Below the pieces are notes generated by a model that was given only the letters and a program-made list of their open reading frames with translations, ran no database searches and had not been told where the DNA came from. The position numbers were made by a program, and so were the translations under genes. From the NCBI RefSeq assembly GCF_041734735.1, contig NC_134876.1, positions 95,347,086 to 95,411,085 of the forward strand: 64,000 nt of DNA, read 5' to 3'. Shown piece after piece: positions 20,201-31,525 of the stretch; positions within the stretch are counted from its first letter, which is position 1; each line of letters begins with the position of its first letter. The stretch is from Babylonia areolata (taxonomy: Eukaryota > Mollusca > Gastropoda > Neogastropoda > Buccinidae).

Positions 20201-22605
20201 CACAACACACCTGATGTCTCCACAAACCTAATGTCTTAGCACATGACAACACACCTGGTGTCTGCACACACCTGGTCACAACGGATGTCTGCACACATCA
20301 CAACACATCTGTTGCCTGTACACATTATAACACAACTAGTCACACCTGATGTCTGTACACATCACAACACACCTGAGGTCTGCACACATCACAACACACC
20401 TGCTGTCTGCACACACCTTCTCACACCTGATGTCTGTACACATCACAACACACCTGATGTCTCCACAAACCTTATGTATGAGCACATCACAACACACCTG
20501 GGGTCTGCACACACCTGGTCACATCGGATGTCTGTAAACATCACAACACACCTGATGTCTGCACACATCACAACACATCTGTTGCCTGTACACATTATAA
20601 CACAACTAGTCACACCTGATGTCTGTACACATCACAACACACCTGATGTCTGCACACATCACAACACACCTGGTGTCTGCACACACCTTGTCACACCTGA
20701 TGTCTGCACACATCACAACACACCTGGCGTCTCCACACACCTTGTCACACCTGATGACTGTACACATCCCAACAAACCTGATGTCTGCACACACCTGGTC
20801 ACACCTGATGTCTGTACACATTAAACACACCTGTTGTCTGCACACACCTTGTCACAACTGATGTCTGTACACATCACAACACACTTGATGTCTGCACACA
20901 TCACAACATACCTGGTGTCTCCACACACCTTGTCACACTTGATGTCCGTACACATCACAACACACCTGATGGTCTGCACACATCACAACACACCTGATGT
21001 CTGCACACACCTGATGTCTGTACACGTAACAACACACCTGCTGTCTACACACACCTGGTCACACCTGATGTCTGCACGCATCACAACACACTTGATGTCT
21101 GCACACATCACAACATACCTGGTGTCTCCACACACCTTGTCACACTTGATGTCCGTACACATCACAACACACCTGATGGTCTGCACACATCACAACACAC
21201 CTGATGTCTGCACACACCTGATGTCTGTACACGTAACAACACACCTGCTGTCTACACACACCTGGTCACACCTGATGTCCGCACGCATCACAACACACGT
21301 GGTGTCTGCACACATCACAACACACTTGATGTCTGCACACATCACAACACACCTGATGTCTGTACACATTAAACACACCTGGTGTCTGCACGCACCTGTT
21401 CACACCTGATGTCTGTACACATCACAAGACACCTGGTGTCTGCACACATCATAACACACCTGATGTCAGTGCACATCACAACACACCTGATGTCTGTACA
21501 CACTTCGTCACACCTGATCTGTGCACACACCTTGTCACTCCTGATGTCCTCACACATCATACCACACCTGATGCCTGCACACACCTGGTCACACCTGATG
21601 TCAGTGCACATCACAACACACCTGATGTCTGTACACACTTCGTCACACCTGATCTGTGCACACACCTTGTCACTCCTGATGTCCTCACACATCACACCAC
21701 ACCTGATGTCTGCACACACCTGGTCACACCTGGTGTTTGCACAAACCTTGTCACACCTGATGTCTGCACACACCTGATGTCCACACACATCACAATACAC
21801 CTGATGTCTGCACACACCTGATGTCCACACACATCACAACACACCTGATGTCTGCACACACCTGGTCACACCTGATGTCTGCACACATCACAACACACCT
21901 GATGTCTGCACACACCTGATGTCCACACACATCACAACACACCTGATGTCTGCACACACCTGGTCACACCTGATGTCTGCACACATCACAACACACCTGA
22001 TGTCTGCACACACCTGATGTCCACACACATCACAACACACCTGATGTCTGCACACACCTGATGTCCACACACATCACAACACACCTGATGTCTGCACACA
22101 CCTGATGTCCACACACATCACAACACACCTGATGTCTGCACACACCTGGTCACACCTGATGTCCACACACATCACAACACACCTGATGTCTGCACATACC
22201 TGGTCACACCTGATGTCTGCACACATCACAACACACCTGATGTCTGCACACACCTGATGTTCACACACATCACAACACGCCTGATGTCTGCACATACCTG
22301 GTCACACCTGATGTCTGCACACATCACAACACACCTGATGTCTGCACACACCTGGTCACACCTGATGTCTATACACATCACAACACACCTGGTGTCTGCC
22401 CACATCACAACGCACCTGATGTCAGTACACATCACACCACACCTAATGTCTGCACACACCTGGTCACACCTGATATCTACACACACCTTGTCACACCTGA
22501 TGTCAGCACACACCTGATGTCAGTACACATCACAACACACCTGATGTCTGCACACATCACAACACACTTGATGTCTTCACACACCTGGTCTCACCTGCTA
22601 TCCAC
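20201..22605. repeat. Minisatellite F (~26-27 bp unit, higher-order)
   Basis: About ninety copies of CACACCTGATGTCTGCACAC plus ATCACAA or CTGGT. Higher-order repeats are visible: a 207-bp block (atacct at 20,908 and 21,115) and a 135-bp block (cacttcgtca at 21,501 and 21,636). Long open frames on both strands follow the repeat and are not considered genes. Confidence 0.95.
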
Positions 22606-23263
22606 TGATCTTTGCTGAGACTCGACCCACGTTCCTCCCTCTTCTCCTGGCCTTTTCTGCTGGGTCTTCTGAAGCCCGTGATCGTGCTGCCCCCTGGCTG
22701 TCGTCACGTGCTGTATCGTCACGGGCTATGTCGTCGCGTGCTGCCCCCTGGCTGTCGTCACGTGCTGTATCGTCACGGGCTATGTCGTCGCGTGCTGCCC
22801 CCTGGCTGTCGTCACGTGCTGTATCGTCACGGGCTATGTCGTCGCGTGCTGCCCCCTGGCTGTCGTCACGTGCTGTGTCAACTCGTGCTGTGTCGTCACG
22901 TGTTGTGTTGTCACGTGCTGCCCCATCAGCACGACCAGGACGTCGCCCAAGGAAGAGGAGACAGAGGAACTGGCCCAGAGACAGCGAGGTGAGTCCCAAC
23001 CTGTGTCTAGCCAGCCGGTACAGACCCACCATCATCCCGCCACACCCACACGCTGTCAGTCCACCCACCCACACTGTCCATCCCAGGTGACCATTGGCGG
23101 TGTAGGTCTTCCAGGTGACAGTGGTGACCAAGAGCAGGGAGGCAGGCAGAGACAGCAGGCAGCACAGGTAGAGCAGCCCTGACCGGACCAGCAGCACCGT
23201 CAGGCCCACAGTCAGTCGGTACAGCAGGCGGACCGCACCCTTCACACACACCGTCAGCGCCAT
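22598..23263 (-). CDS. Possible membrane-protein exon with 18-residue repeats
   Basis: A 221-residue minus-strand frame, not recognised. Residues about 10-50 are strongly hydrophobic (LLYRLTVGLTVLLV, then YLCCLLSLPASLLLVTTVTW) and could form one or two membrane spans. GHLGWTVWVGGLTACGCGG and MMVGLYRL form another. From about residue 115 an 18-residue repeat (ARDDSQGAARDDIARDDT) runs four times, matching a 54-bp DNA repeat. A splice-acceptor-like TTTCTTTCAG ends just upstream at 23,280. An in-frame TGA precedes the ATG, so the ATG would be the start. Against a gene: a 62-bp part recurs at 24,817, the other strand is also open, and the repeat lies next to a minisatellite. Confidence 0.35.
   Translation of the reverse strand: MALTVCVKGAVRLLYRLTVGLTVLLVRSGLLYLCCLLSLPASLLLVTTVTWKTYTANGHLGWTVWVGGLTACGCGGMMVGLYRLARHRLGLTSLSLGQFLCLLFLGRRPGRADGAARDNTTRDDTARVDTARDDSQGAARDDIARDDTARDDSQGAARDDIARDDTARDDSQGAARDDIARDDTARDDSQGAARSRASEDPAEKARRRGRNVGRVSAKISG
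22687..22902. repeat. 54-bp tandem repeat, four copies
   Basis: Copies start at 22,687, 22,741, 22,795 and 22,849 (CTGCCCCCTGGCTGTCGTCA each time). The period is a multiple of three and keeps the frame of the overlapping possible coding sequence. A degenerate fifth copy with CACGTGCTGTGTC follows to about 22,925. Confidence 0.93.
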
Positions 23264-23310
23264 TCACCTCGCGTTCGTATCTGAAAGAAAAAGTGCTTGT
23301 AAAAAAAATA

Positions 23311-24205
23311 GGGTAGGTATGGGTACTTGCGAACAGCGTGTAACTGCGAACGATTCGTATACCGCTCAACTTCGAAACGTTCTTAGCTGTTGCATTTCAT
23401 AATTTAACGTCTGCTTCGACCATTTTCTAATACCTTAATGAATACCCATTTCAAAGAACCAGTCAAACGTCGGCTATTTCTGGCTGTTTCCGCGCTATTT
23501 CTTCTCTTCGCGCACCACTGCACACCACGATTACAAACGTACTCTCAAAATCCTAAAATGAAGGGATGCAAGTTGTAGGACTTGAACTTTGACACAGTTT
23601 AGAATAGTTGATTTGATCGTATATGTTGAATGCGCGTTACTAGTTCTGGAAGAATTTAGAAAGCATATTGGTGACAGATCAGAACGTCAGTTTTGACAGG
23701 AATCTGCAAAACAGTGTCGTTTGCAATTAGACCATAAGATATTTTGACGTGAGTGTATCTGCGAACGATGCTGCACAGTTACTGAGCACTCTCAAAAGGG
23801 TGTTTGTGTGCGGTGTGGGGCGTGTGTGTTTAAATGTCTGTCTGTGTGTTCATGTGCATGTGTGATCAAAACAAACAATACAACAGTCTGGTGCGATGTT
23901 CCAATAATAAGTTATGTCTAATGAGTTAAAGGCCTGCTCCTGTTTTAATTGTCTACATGTACCCAAAGCCACTGCTCGCAATTAGACTTGCTCGTTCGCA
24001 TTTACCCTCAGGCACCCCTGCTATTTCAAACGTCGACAAAACACTGAAAAGAATGAACAGACGAATCTTTCCTGGTGCAATCATTCGGAGAAAGCCTTCA
24101 AAAGTAAAAGAACTACGTTTGACTATCGCACGACATGTTATCTTTACAGTACACACGTTCAGCTGGTCGCTTTGACTGGACAGTTCGCAATTTCCCAACC
24201 TACCC
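23311..24205. mobile_element. 895-bp DNA transposon relic with inverted ends
   Basis: The ends are inverted: GGGTAGGTATGGGTACTTGC then GAACAG on the left, and on the other strand GGGTAGGTTGGGAAATTGCG then AACTG on the right. Both are bordered by TA (23,309-23,310 and 24,206-24,207), the target duplication of Tc1/mariner-type elements. Several TGCGAACGA motifs recur inside. No transposase is recognisable, so it is probably non-autonomous. Confidence 0.65.
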
Positions 24206-24342
24206 TATTCATGTCATGCTTTGTCATTAAAAAATTCACATCGTTTGGTGGAAAGAAGTGAAAAACACATACATTCAGGCTTGTGAAAAGTGTGGTTTTG
24301 TTTATTCATTTATGTATTTATCTAGACATATCTGTCTATCTA

Positions 24343-24455
24343 CAGCAGACCCGCTCTAGTCAACCTCGCTTAAGTCGATCCATCGGGTAAGTGGACCCAT
24401 TTTGGGGGGCCTCCGGCCAGCCACCTTCTTTATCTCTGTAAGGTCCACCCACCTT
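24343..24455 (+). mobile_element. pogo/Tigger-like terminal fragment, left piece
   Basis: CAGCAGACCCGCTCTAGTCA then CCTCGCTTAAGTCGATCCAT resembles pogo/Tigger ends (CAGTAGA... then AAGTCGA). It is cut by the L2-like LINE tail that follows. A similar stretch with GGATAAGTCGACC lies at 28,858. Confidence 0.4.
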
Positions 24456-24726
24456 TTCTCTGTCTCTGGACCTTGCAGTTAGAATGAACTTCCTCTTTTG
24501 CTTCGTCAGGTCTCCGCACTCAGCTCTTTTAAGTCCGGCCTTAAAACCCACCTCTTCCCAAAATAGCCTCCCTTACCTGCTTCTTCCTTGTCTTCAGTTT
24601 CTCTTTTTTTATGCATGCGTGTGAATGACTAGTGCGAAAGCACTTTGATTAGTCTCTGCACAAGATTCAGCGCGATATAAATACCATTATTATTATCATT
24701 ACCATTATTATTATTATTATTATTAA
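24456..24726 (+). mobile_element. L2-like LINE, 3' end only
   Basis: This starts within CTCTGTCTCTGGACCTTGCA, the codons for SVSGPCNWNE-type text. It runs through the protein's last residues (KTHLFPK-type ending) to the UTR CAAGATTCAGCGCGATATAA and an ATT tail at 24,687-24,726. Same family as 12,131 and 35,041; extreme 5' truncation. Confidence 0.85.
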
Positions 24727-24882
24727 TTTCCTCGCTTAACTTTTCCTTGTGGAAGTGGATTCCTCGCATACGTCGACCAAATTTTTTTGCCATTCGGTCA
24801 TTCATAATTCGAAAATCATCCCGCCACACCCATACACCGTCAGTCCACCACCCATCCACACGGTCTATCCCAGGTGACCATT
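24727..24882. other. pogo-like right piece and a 62-bp segment shared with 23,030
   Basis: CTCGCTTAACTTTTCCTTGT and CATACGTCGACCAAA resemble the pogo-like fragment on the other side of the LINE tail. From 24,817 to 24,882 the text ATCATCCCGCCACACCCA through CCAGGTGACCATTG matches 23,029-23,092 at about 85%, with one extra triplet. Confidence 0.45.
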
Positions 24883-25521
24883 GTCTTAAGCTGTCCAAGA
24901 ACGTCTCCCCCCTTCCACCCACTCTCTCTTGCGGTCAGTACTGGTCAGTTACTAGTCTTGACACTGCAAAACATAAATAAAGGCCGTTTTCTTTTCTTTT
25001 TTCTTTTTTGGTGGGGATGGGATGGGAGGGAGGTCGTTACTTGTAACCTGCGATGGTCAGCAATGATCAGCAGTTGCCAGCCAACGACCTAATCCTGTCA
25101 AGAAGTCCAGTACTGCATAAAAGAAACAAAAAATAGTGGTCAGAAGTGGTCATAGATCTGTTGGAACATAGACCTTGGGGAAAAAAAAGACCCAGAAAAC
25201 ATAAATTTGGGGGAATGCAGGCCTAGGGGAACGCTGACCTGCGGGACTTTTGACCTGGTTGAAAGTAAAAGTAAATTTTGGGGAACAAAGACCTGGTGGA
25301 ACATAAGGATACCCCCTTTGAACCCGTTCCCCAGAGCGTTATTCCATAAGGCATTATTAAGAAAAGGCATGCGCGACAACTCATGTTCTTCAAAATATCT
25401 TACAATCGATGGCTCTCGTGTTTTTACCCTTGTCAGGGTATACTAATTTGATCAAAATGAATGAATGAATGTACGTCTATCTCCTGATTCTCCCTCTTTC
25501 CCTCCTCTTCTCACTATTTCC

Positions 25522-25523
<2 letters not shown>
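24883..25523. other. Unique sequence with a short degenerate repeat
   Basis: No gene is seen. Between 25,150 and 25,305 a loose repeat of GGGGAACA and GACCTGG occurs about six times. Confidence 0.5.

Positions 25524-25571
<48 letters not shown>
25524..25571. repeat. (AC)n microsatellite
   Basis: About 24 perfect AC units. Confidence 0.97.
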
Positions 25572-25575
<4 letters not shown>

Positions 25576-25689
25576 CCAGAGAATCATGGGTATGACCTCG
25601 ACGAAACGGTGAACATGGTTTACAGTTAAAAAAATTAATTTAAAAAAAGAGCAGAGGGAGGGTAGGGTGATTGACATGTAGATAACAGA

Positions 25690-26117
25690 AAGGTAACCTG
25701 CGGAAAGGATATGGCCACTGGACGCCTGAAAGGCTTATTTATGGATGGGATGTGGCCACTGGATGCCTGAAAGGCTTCTTTACGGATGGCATGTGGCCAC
25801 TGGATGCCTGAAAGGCTTATTTACGGATGGCATGTGGCCACTGGATGCCTGAAAGGCTTATTTACGGATGGCATGTGGCCACTGGATGCCTGAAAGGCTT
25901 ATTTACGGATGGCATGTGGCCAGATGCCTGAAAGGCTTATTCATGGATGGGTTGTGGCCACTGGATGCCTGAAAGGAAGGCTTATTTACGGATGGGATAT
26001 GGCCACTGGATGCCTGAAAGGAAGGCTTACTTACGGATGGGATATGGCCACTGGATGCCTGAAAGGAAGGCTTATTTACGGATGGGATATGGCCACTGGA
26101 TGCCTGAAAGGCTGTGC
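25690..26117. repeat. Minisatellite G (~46-48 bp unit)
   Basis: Nine copies of GGATGGGATATGGCCACTGG then ATGCCTGAAAGGCTTATTTAC. The later copies carry a 4-bp GGAA expansion (GAAAGGAAGG), marking two subfamilies along the array. Confidence 0.94.
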
Positions 26118-26198
26118 ATTCCATGCGACCTCTGTTCTATCTTGTGACACACAGAAGGTGCATGGAAAATTTATTTACATCTGGAGTCTCAGGTTAAT

Positions 26199-26264
<66 letters not shown>

Positions 26265-26319
26265 TTTTGATATGATGTGGTATGTATATAATAATAATAA
26301 TAATAAGAAGAAGAAGAAG
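26199..26319. repeat. (GT)n and AAT/AAG trinucleotide tracts
   Basis: (GT)32 at 26,199-26,262, then AAT repeats at 26,289-26,306 and AAG repeats to 26,319. The AAT tract is the tail of the minus-strand LINE that follows. Confidence 0.92.
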
Positions 26320-26995
26320 AATTCATAATTTTTCTATGGCGCGATATCCAGTACACATGTGCTAAATGGGCCAGCCAGATATATCACCCAGATAGATATA
26401 AACATACCATAAAAAACAACAACAGCTCTTTGTCAATCCAAAGCGTACACAGCTGAGAATTAACAAGCATAATCCATCAAACAATAATGCTTAGATTGAA
26501 ATGAAATACATTCCATAAAACACACATTTCCTAAACACACACACTCATGAGCGCGCGCACGCGGACACACGCGCGCGCACACACACAAACACACGCACGT
26601 ACACACACACACATACACACGCACGCACGCACGTACGCACACACACATACACACACACACACACACACTGAATATCAACTGCACTGAAACAGGATTACAT
26701 ATGCATAAAAATTTCTCTGGCATAGAACTCCATTTGGCGAACAGATTTAAAATTTGGACTGTCCACTGTGCTGACTACAGAAATGTTTGCGGGAAAGGTG
26801 CGTTTTCAGTTCTGACTAAGACTGGAGATCAGGCGCATTTCTCAGGGAAGATAGTAACAAATTCCAAAGTTTGGGTACTTGAGCCCTGAACGAGCTTTTC
26901 CCTGCGCATTTTATATTTGTTATTGGGACTGATATCATGTGTTTTTGAAAGCATCTAGAGCAACGTTCTGGATAGAGTGCTAAATAGCTATCCAA
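26289..26995 (-). mobile_element. CR1/L2-type LINE, 3' end only
   Basis: The last part of the LINE protein plus 3' UTR on minus: ISVPITNIKCAGKSSFRAQV then PKLWNLLLSSLRNAPDLQS (about 26,930-26,820). The UTR has CA-rich microsatellites (26,525-26,668) and ends GGATATCGCGCCATAGAAAA and an ATT tail. Same family as 15,080 and 32,028, but more diverged. Confidence 0.8.
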
Positions 26996-27479
26996 CATCA
27001 TCTTCATCATCATCATCGTTGTTATTGTTATTGTTAGTAGTAGTATTGCTATTAGTATTAGGATTATGATTTAGCATATGAAAATAGTAAATCATTTCCA
27101 TCTGTTGAAAACGATCTCTGAGAGAGATGTAAAGACTGCACATGCCGCAAGCAAAGGAATAAATAAAACTAGATACAAGTGTATGCACTGTATATAGCTG
27201 ACAACTAAAAACAATGAACAAGGACCACTGAACTAATGCAAAACAGATGTAAGGGGGATAAACTCAAAACAAAAGCTAAGGAAAAAAATACAAAAAGAAA
27301 AAAGACAACATATACACCAAAAAACCTAAATCGGAATTGTCATAACCTGCGCAACTGAGGCCCACAAACTAAATATATCAATACATGTTAACCAGTAGAT
27401 AAATATGATGCGAAATAAAGTTTGATAACAGATATGTACCAATGCACCAGGCAAGGGTGCAAGAAAACAGAGATACTTC
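26996..27479. other. AT-rich spacer, trinucleotide tract, no gene
   Basis: ATC/GTT/AGT trinucleotide repeats occupy 26,997-27,060. No coding or RNA signal is seen in the rest. Confidence 0.6.
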
Positions 27480-28690
27480 TGACCCTTTCCCGGTGAGAAA
27501 CGGAGTAAAGCAGGGATGTGTTTTAGCCCTCACCCTCTTTTGTTTGCTGTAGTGCTGATTGATGCATTCCGGGACTGTGCATGTGACAAGGGGGTATATA
27601 TCCAGTTTCGTTCAGATGGCAAACTCTTTAACCTTTGACGACTTCAGGCCAAGACTAAAGTATCTGAGGTCTTTTTGAGAGGTTTCCTCTTTGCTGATGA
27701 CTCCACTGGCCGCACACTCCCATAAAGACATCCAGTGCATCACAGATCGCTTTGTAAGGGCCTGTCAACACTTTGGACTTACAGTCTTGGTAAGACTGAG
27801 GCCATGTTCCAGCCTTCACCGTCTGGAGCTGCCAGTGCTCCACCACCACCTGTCGTCATCAACAACACAGAAATCAAAACTGTGGACAGGTTCTGCTACT
27901 TGGGCAGTACTGTAAGCAGCAACGGATCTCTGGATCAAAAGTTGATGTTGCGCATCTCAAAGGCCAGCTCTGCCTTTGGCGGATTCTCAAAGAGTATGTG
28001 CCAAGACCATGGCATCAAATTACGCACAAAGGTCGCCGTGTACAGAGCTGTTGTTCTGAGTGCTCTCCTCTACTGTTGTGAGACTTGGACCACGTACCGC
28101 CGACACATCCAACAACTCGAACAGTTCCATCAACGATCATCAAATGGAAAGACAGAGTGTCCTACTTACAATTCCTGAAGAAATGTGACCCACCCAGCAT
28201 TGAGTGTATACCCATCAATGAACAGGACACGCTGTCCATATAGAGGAGAGCAGAATTCCAAAGGTGCTGCCCTATGGACAACTGAAGGAAGGACAACGTG
28301 ACCAAGGAAGGCCTCTCAAGAGATACGAAGACATCTTGAAGGCCAACCTCAGAAGCTGCAACATCGACACTGCTTCCTGGGAAGATAACAGTGGAAGCAA
28401 CGATGTAGCCAGGGCACAAAAACGTTCGAGCGCAACAGAGCAGCCACCATTGTGGAAGAGGAATCGAAGAACACCGGGCCCATCCTTGGACTCCATTCCA
28501 CGCAGCGTCTATGGACTAACTTTTTTTCTAGTTTATTTCTTCTTTTTTCGGTTTATTAACATATACTGAAGAAACACAAACAAACAAAATCTATGGACGA
28601 ACTTGTGTCTCAGGAATTGACTTTCATTTCCACATGAGGACCCACATCAGCAAATGACCTACCTGCCTACTCATCCGTCGGACACAACGG
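27480..28690 (+). mobile_element. RTE-like LINE, RT and C-terminal half, decayed
   Basis: It opens at FPVRNGVKQGCVLALTLF (27,487-27,540), the RT motif before the catalytic pair, then RSDGKLFNL and FLFADDSTG (about 27,683-27,710) with the Asp pair kept. The frame 27,735-28,178 has RFCYLGSTVSSNGSLDQKL, SKASSAFGGFSK, RTKVAVYRAVVLSALLYCCE and QLEQFHQR. The frame 28,264-28,569 has GRPLKRYEDILKANLRSC then NIDTASWED. The final finger remnant FHFHMRTHISK lies near 28,625-28,657. At least three frame changes. The tail resembles that of the deleted copy at 6136-6615 (MRTHTDR). Confidence 0.82.
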
Positions 28691-28696
28691 AAGAAC

Positions 28697-28762
28697 CCAG
28701 AGAATCCAGAAACCAGTGAAGAATCCAGAGAATCCAGAAACCAGTGAAGAATCCAGAAACCA
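28697..28762. repeat. Short tandem repeat, ~33 bp, three copies
   Basis: GAGAATCCAGAAACCAGTGA repeats with AGAATCCA spacers. Confidence 0.85.
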
Positions 28763-28854
28763 ATGCCACACAGACATAGGGATAGTGAAATTTATCACAT
28801 CCTTTTTTCAACCAGTAAATCGGTTGTCTTGTGTTTAAAAAGGTTACTTTCAAC

Positions 28855-28917
28855 ACATCGGATAAGTCGACCATCGCATGTCGACTATTTTGGGGGCGTC
28901 GACTTACCTGCGATCAA
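28855..28917. mobile_element. pogo/Tigger-like terminal palindrome
   Basis: CATCGGATAAGTCGACCATC is followed by GGCGTCGACTTACC, an inverted pair resembling the fragment at 24,343. No transposase is nearby. Confidence 0.35.
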
Positions 28918-28948
<31 letters not shown>

Positions 28949-28992
28949 TCTCTCTCTCTCTATGTATGTATGTATGTATGTATGTATGTATG

Positions 28993-29029
<37 letters not shown>
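28918..29029. repeat. Compound microsatellite (CT)n (TATG)n (TA)n
   Basis: CT repeats to 28,962, nine TATG units to 28,998, then TA repeats to 29,029. Confidence 0.96.
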
Positions 29030-29033
<4 letters not shown>

Positions 29034-29217
29034 GTTGGGTACCTGTCCACTTCAGTTTACTTTGATTTGTCTATTCAATCATCCATTACTCGCATTCAGT
29101 TTGGCAATCATCCGAGTCACAGTTTTCAAGCGAGAAGACACCGGTTGTTAAGCTTCGTGCCTGACTGTCGCGCGTTAAAGATACATTGACGTCACCGTGC
29201 CTTTTGGTTGGTGGGGC

Positions 29218-29700
29218 ATAACATGAACTTTCTTCTTGGTTAACCGGTCATATCATGAACTATAATCCTGGTTAACTGGACATAACATTAACTTTCTTCT
29301 CGGTTATCTGGACATAGCATGAACCATAATCCTGGTTAGCTGGACATAACATGAACTTTAGTTCTTCTTGGTCAACTGGATATAGCATGAACTTTCTTCT
29401 TGGCTAATTGGACATAGCATGAACCATAATCCTGGTTAACCGGAAACAACGTGCACTTTATTCTTGGTTAAACGGTCATAATCATAATCCTGGTTATGTA
29501 GCATGAACTTTCTACTCGGTTATCTGAACATAACATGAACCATAACCCTCATTAACTGGATATAGCATGAACTTTCTTCTTGGGTAACGGTCATAACATC
29601 AGCCATAATCCTGGTTAACTGGATATAACATGAAATTTCTTCTTGGTTAACTGGGCATAACATCAACTTTCTTCTTGGTCAACTGGGCATCGCATGTTCT
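29218..29700. repeat. Minisatellite H (~32 bp unit)
   Basis: About fifteen irregular copies of ACATAACATGAACTTTCTTC then TTGGTTAACTGG. A variant with ACCATAATCCTGGTTA alternates with it in places. Confidence 0.92.
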
Positions 29701-29877
29701 TGGTGTGTGTGATCAGGTCAAATGACCCAAGTGTTGACTTTGTGGTGGTCAGGTCAAATGACCCATTGCGTTTTGAACCAACCCAGACTGTATCGTGAAC
29801 CAACTCGTCACACCAACCAGCGCACAGATGTTGCAGAAACATGAACACCACTATGTAAATTCCGGATATCAAATGAA

Positions 29878-29922
<45 letters not shown>

Positions 29923-30344
29923 CCAAATAAACACAAGTTCGGCACAAACACCTACACAAGCATTAACACCTTTGAGGCTCAGACAGGGCTGTATCACCAC
30001 TATCTCCCAACCATTTTAGAGGAAGGAAAGTTTCAGTTGAGCTGGACTGACGACAATTAATGGTCCCTCACAAAACACAAACAGCCGTTGGTTAGAACAA
30101 CTCGAACAGCCGATGATAAGAACATGACAAAAAGCCATTCGTTTGAACAGCCAGCTGTTTGAGCACAGCTGTTGGTCCCAGTCAGAACAAAACATACAGC
30201 AATATACAGCAGTACAACAAAATACAGAAGCAACGCTCACCACTTCTGTCGTGCAGTGAGCGGCACGCAACGCTGAACAACCACCTGTGGCCACCGCTGA
30301 CGTCGATACTTTCCTTCCCCTTAACATAGTTCTCTCCTTCACGA
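29701..30344. other. Unique spacer with (CA)n, no gene
   Basis: (AC)n lies at 29,888-29,922. A small cluster of related AACAGCC words lies at 30,075-30,200. No coding signal. Confidence 0.6.
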
Positions 30345-30690
30345 TTCCAACTGCTTTTCCTGTGTCTGTGACACAGGGCTGTTTACTTCATGCTATCTGT
30401 TTCATTTGTGACACAGGGCTGTTTACCTCTATCGTTTTCGGTTCATATGTGACACATGGGTATTTACTTCTTAGCAGATGTGGTGTAGCGTACATGGATT
30501 CATCCGACGCCTCCTTTAGAAACTGAACTGAACTTTGATTGTACCGTTTCTTGTTCATCTGTGAATTGCCGCCTTTTACCTGTATTTGTTCGGATTCATC
30601 TATGAGACATAGGTCTACTAATTACTGTCTTTTACCTGTACTTGTGCTGATTCATCTGTGACATATATGGGTTCGTTAAGAAAGCTCTAG
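30345..30690. repeat. Minisatellite I (~55-60 bp unit), split by a SINE end
   Basis: Five or six copies of a unit with TTCATCTGTGACACAGGGCT then GTTTACCTCTATCG. The array is interrupted at 30,470-30,535 by a SINE 3' end and continues on the other side. Confidence 0.75.
30470..30535 (+). mobile_element. SINE 3' end fragment
   Basis: TTAGCAGATGTGGTGTAGCG then TACATGGATT and CGCCTCCTTTAGAAACTGAA. The CCTTGAGAAA-TTGAAACTGAAA ending of the SINE at 37,594-37,745 is the same type, so this appears to be its 3' end, 5'-truncated. That SINE's full sequence is recalled from general knowledge, not shown here. Confidence 0.6.
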
Positions 30691-31525
30691 ACATTACGGG
30701 TCTGTTCAAACAGCTGTACACACAATGCGTCTATTAAAACAGCACAACACAATACATGTCTATTGGAACAGCTGTGCACACCACAGGTCTATCAAAACAA
30801 CACAACACAATACAGGTCTATCAAATCAGCACAACACAATACAGGTCTATCAAAACAGCACAACACAATACAGGTCTATCAAAACAGCACTACACACCAC
30901 GGGTCTATTAAAACAGCACTACACACAACGAGTCTATTAAAACAGCACTACATACTACGGGTCTATTAAAACAGCACTACATATCACGGGTCTATTAAAA
31001 CAGCTGTACACACCTCGGGTCTATTTAAACAGCACTACACACCATGGGTCTATCAAAACAGCACTACACACCACGGGTCTATCAAAACAGCTGTACACAC
31101 CATGGGTCTATCAAAACAGCTGTACACACCATGGGTCTATCAAAACAGCACTACTCACCACGGGTCTATTAAAACAGCTGTATACACCACGGGTCTATTA
31201 AAACAGCTGTACACACCACTGTATACACCACGGGTCTATTAAAACAGCTGTACACACCACGGGTCTATCAAAACAGCACTACTCACCACGGGTCTATTAA
31301 AACAGCACTACACACCACGGGTCTATTAAAACAGCACTACTCACCACGGGTCTATTGAAACAGCTGTACACACCACGGGTCTATTAAAACAGCACTACAC
31401 ACCACTGTACACACCACGGTCTATTGAAACTGCTGTACACACCACGGGTCTATTGAAACAGCTGTACACACCACGGGTCTATTACAACAGCTGTACACAC
31501 CACAGGTCTATCAAAACAGTACCGC
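30691..31525. repeat. Minisatellite J (29-bp unit)
   Basis: About 28 copies of GGGTCTATTAAAACAGCACT plus ACACACCAC. Two flavours (GCACTACACA and GCTGTACACA) are interspersed. The left end is more varied (CAACACAATACAGG). Confidence 0.95.

Noticed and set aside
20243-22513. Cys/Asp- and His/Thr-rich frames on both strands
   Set aside because: Pure translation of the 26-27-bp minisatellite F. Composition and frames shift with the unit.
19395-22605. CRISPR-like array
   Set aside because: Units are contiguous and vary throughout. There are no constant repeats separated by unique spacers, no cas genes, and the context is eukaryotic.
22612-23090. Plus-strand protein with repeated CRRVLPPGCRHVLYRHGL
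   Set aside because: It is the opposite strand of the 54-bp repeat. Only the minus strand has hydrophobic, membrane-like segments and an upstream acceptor.
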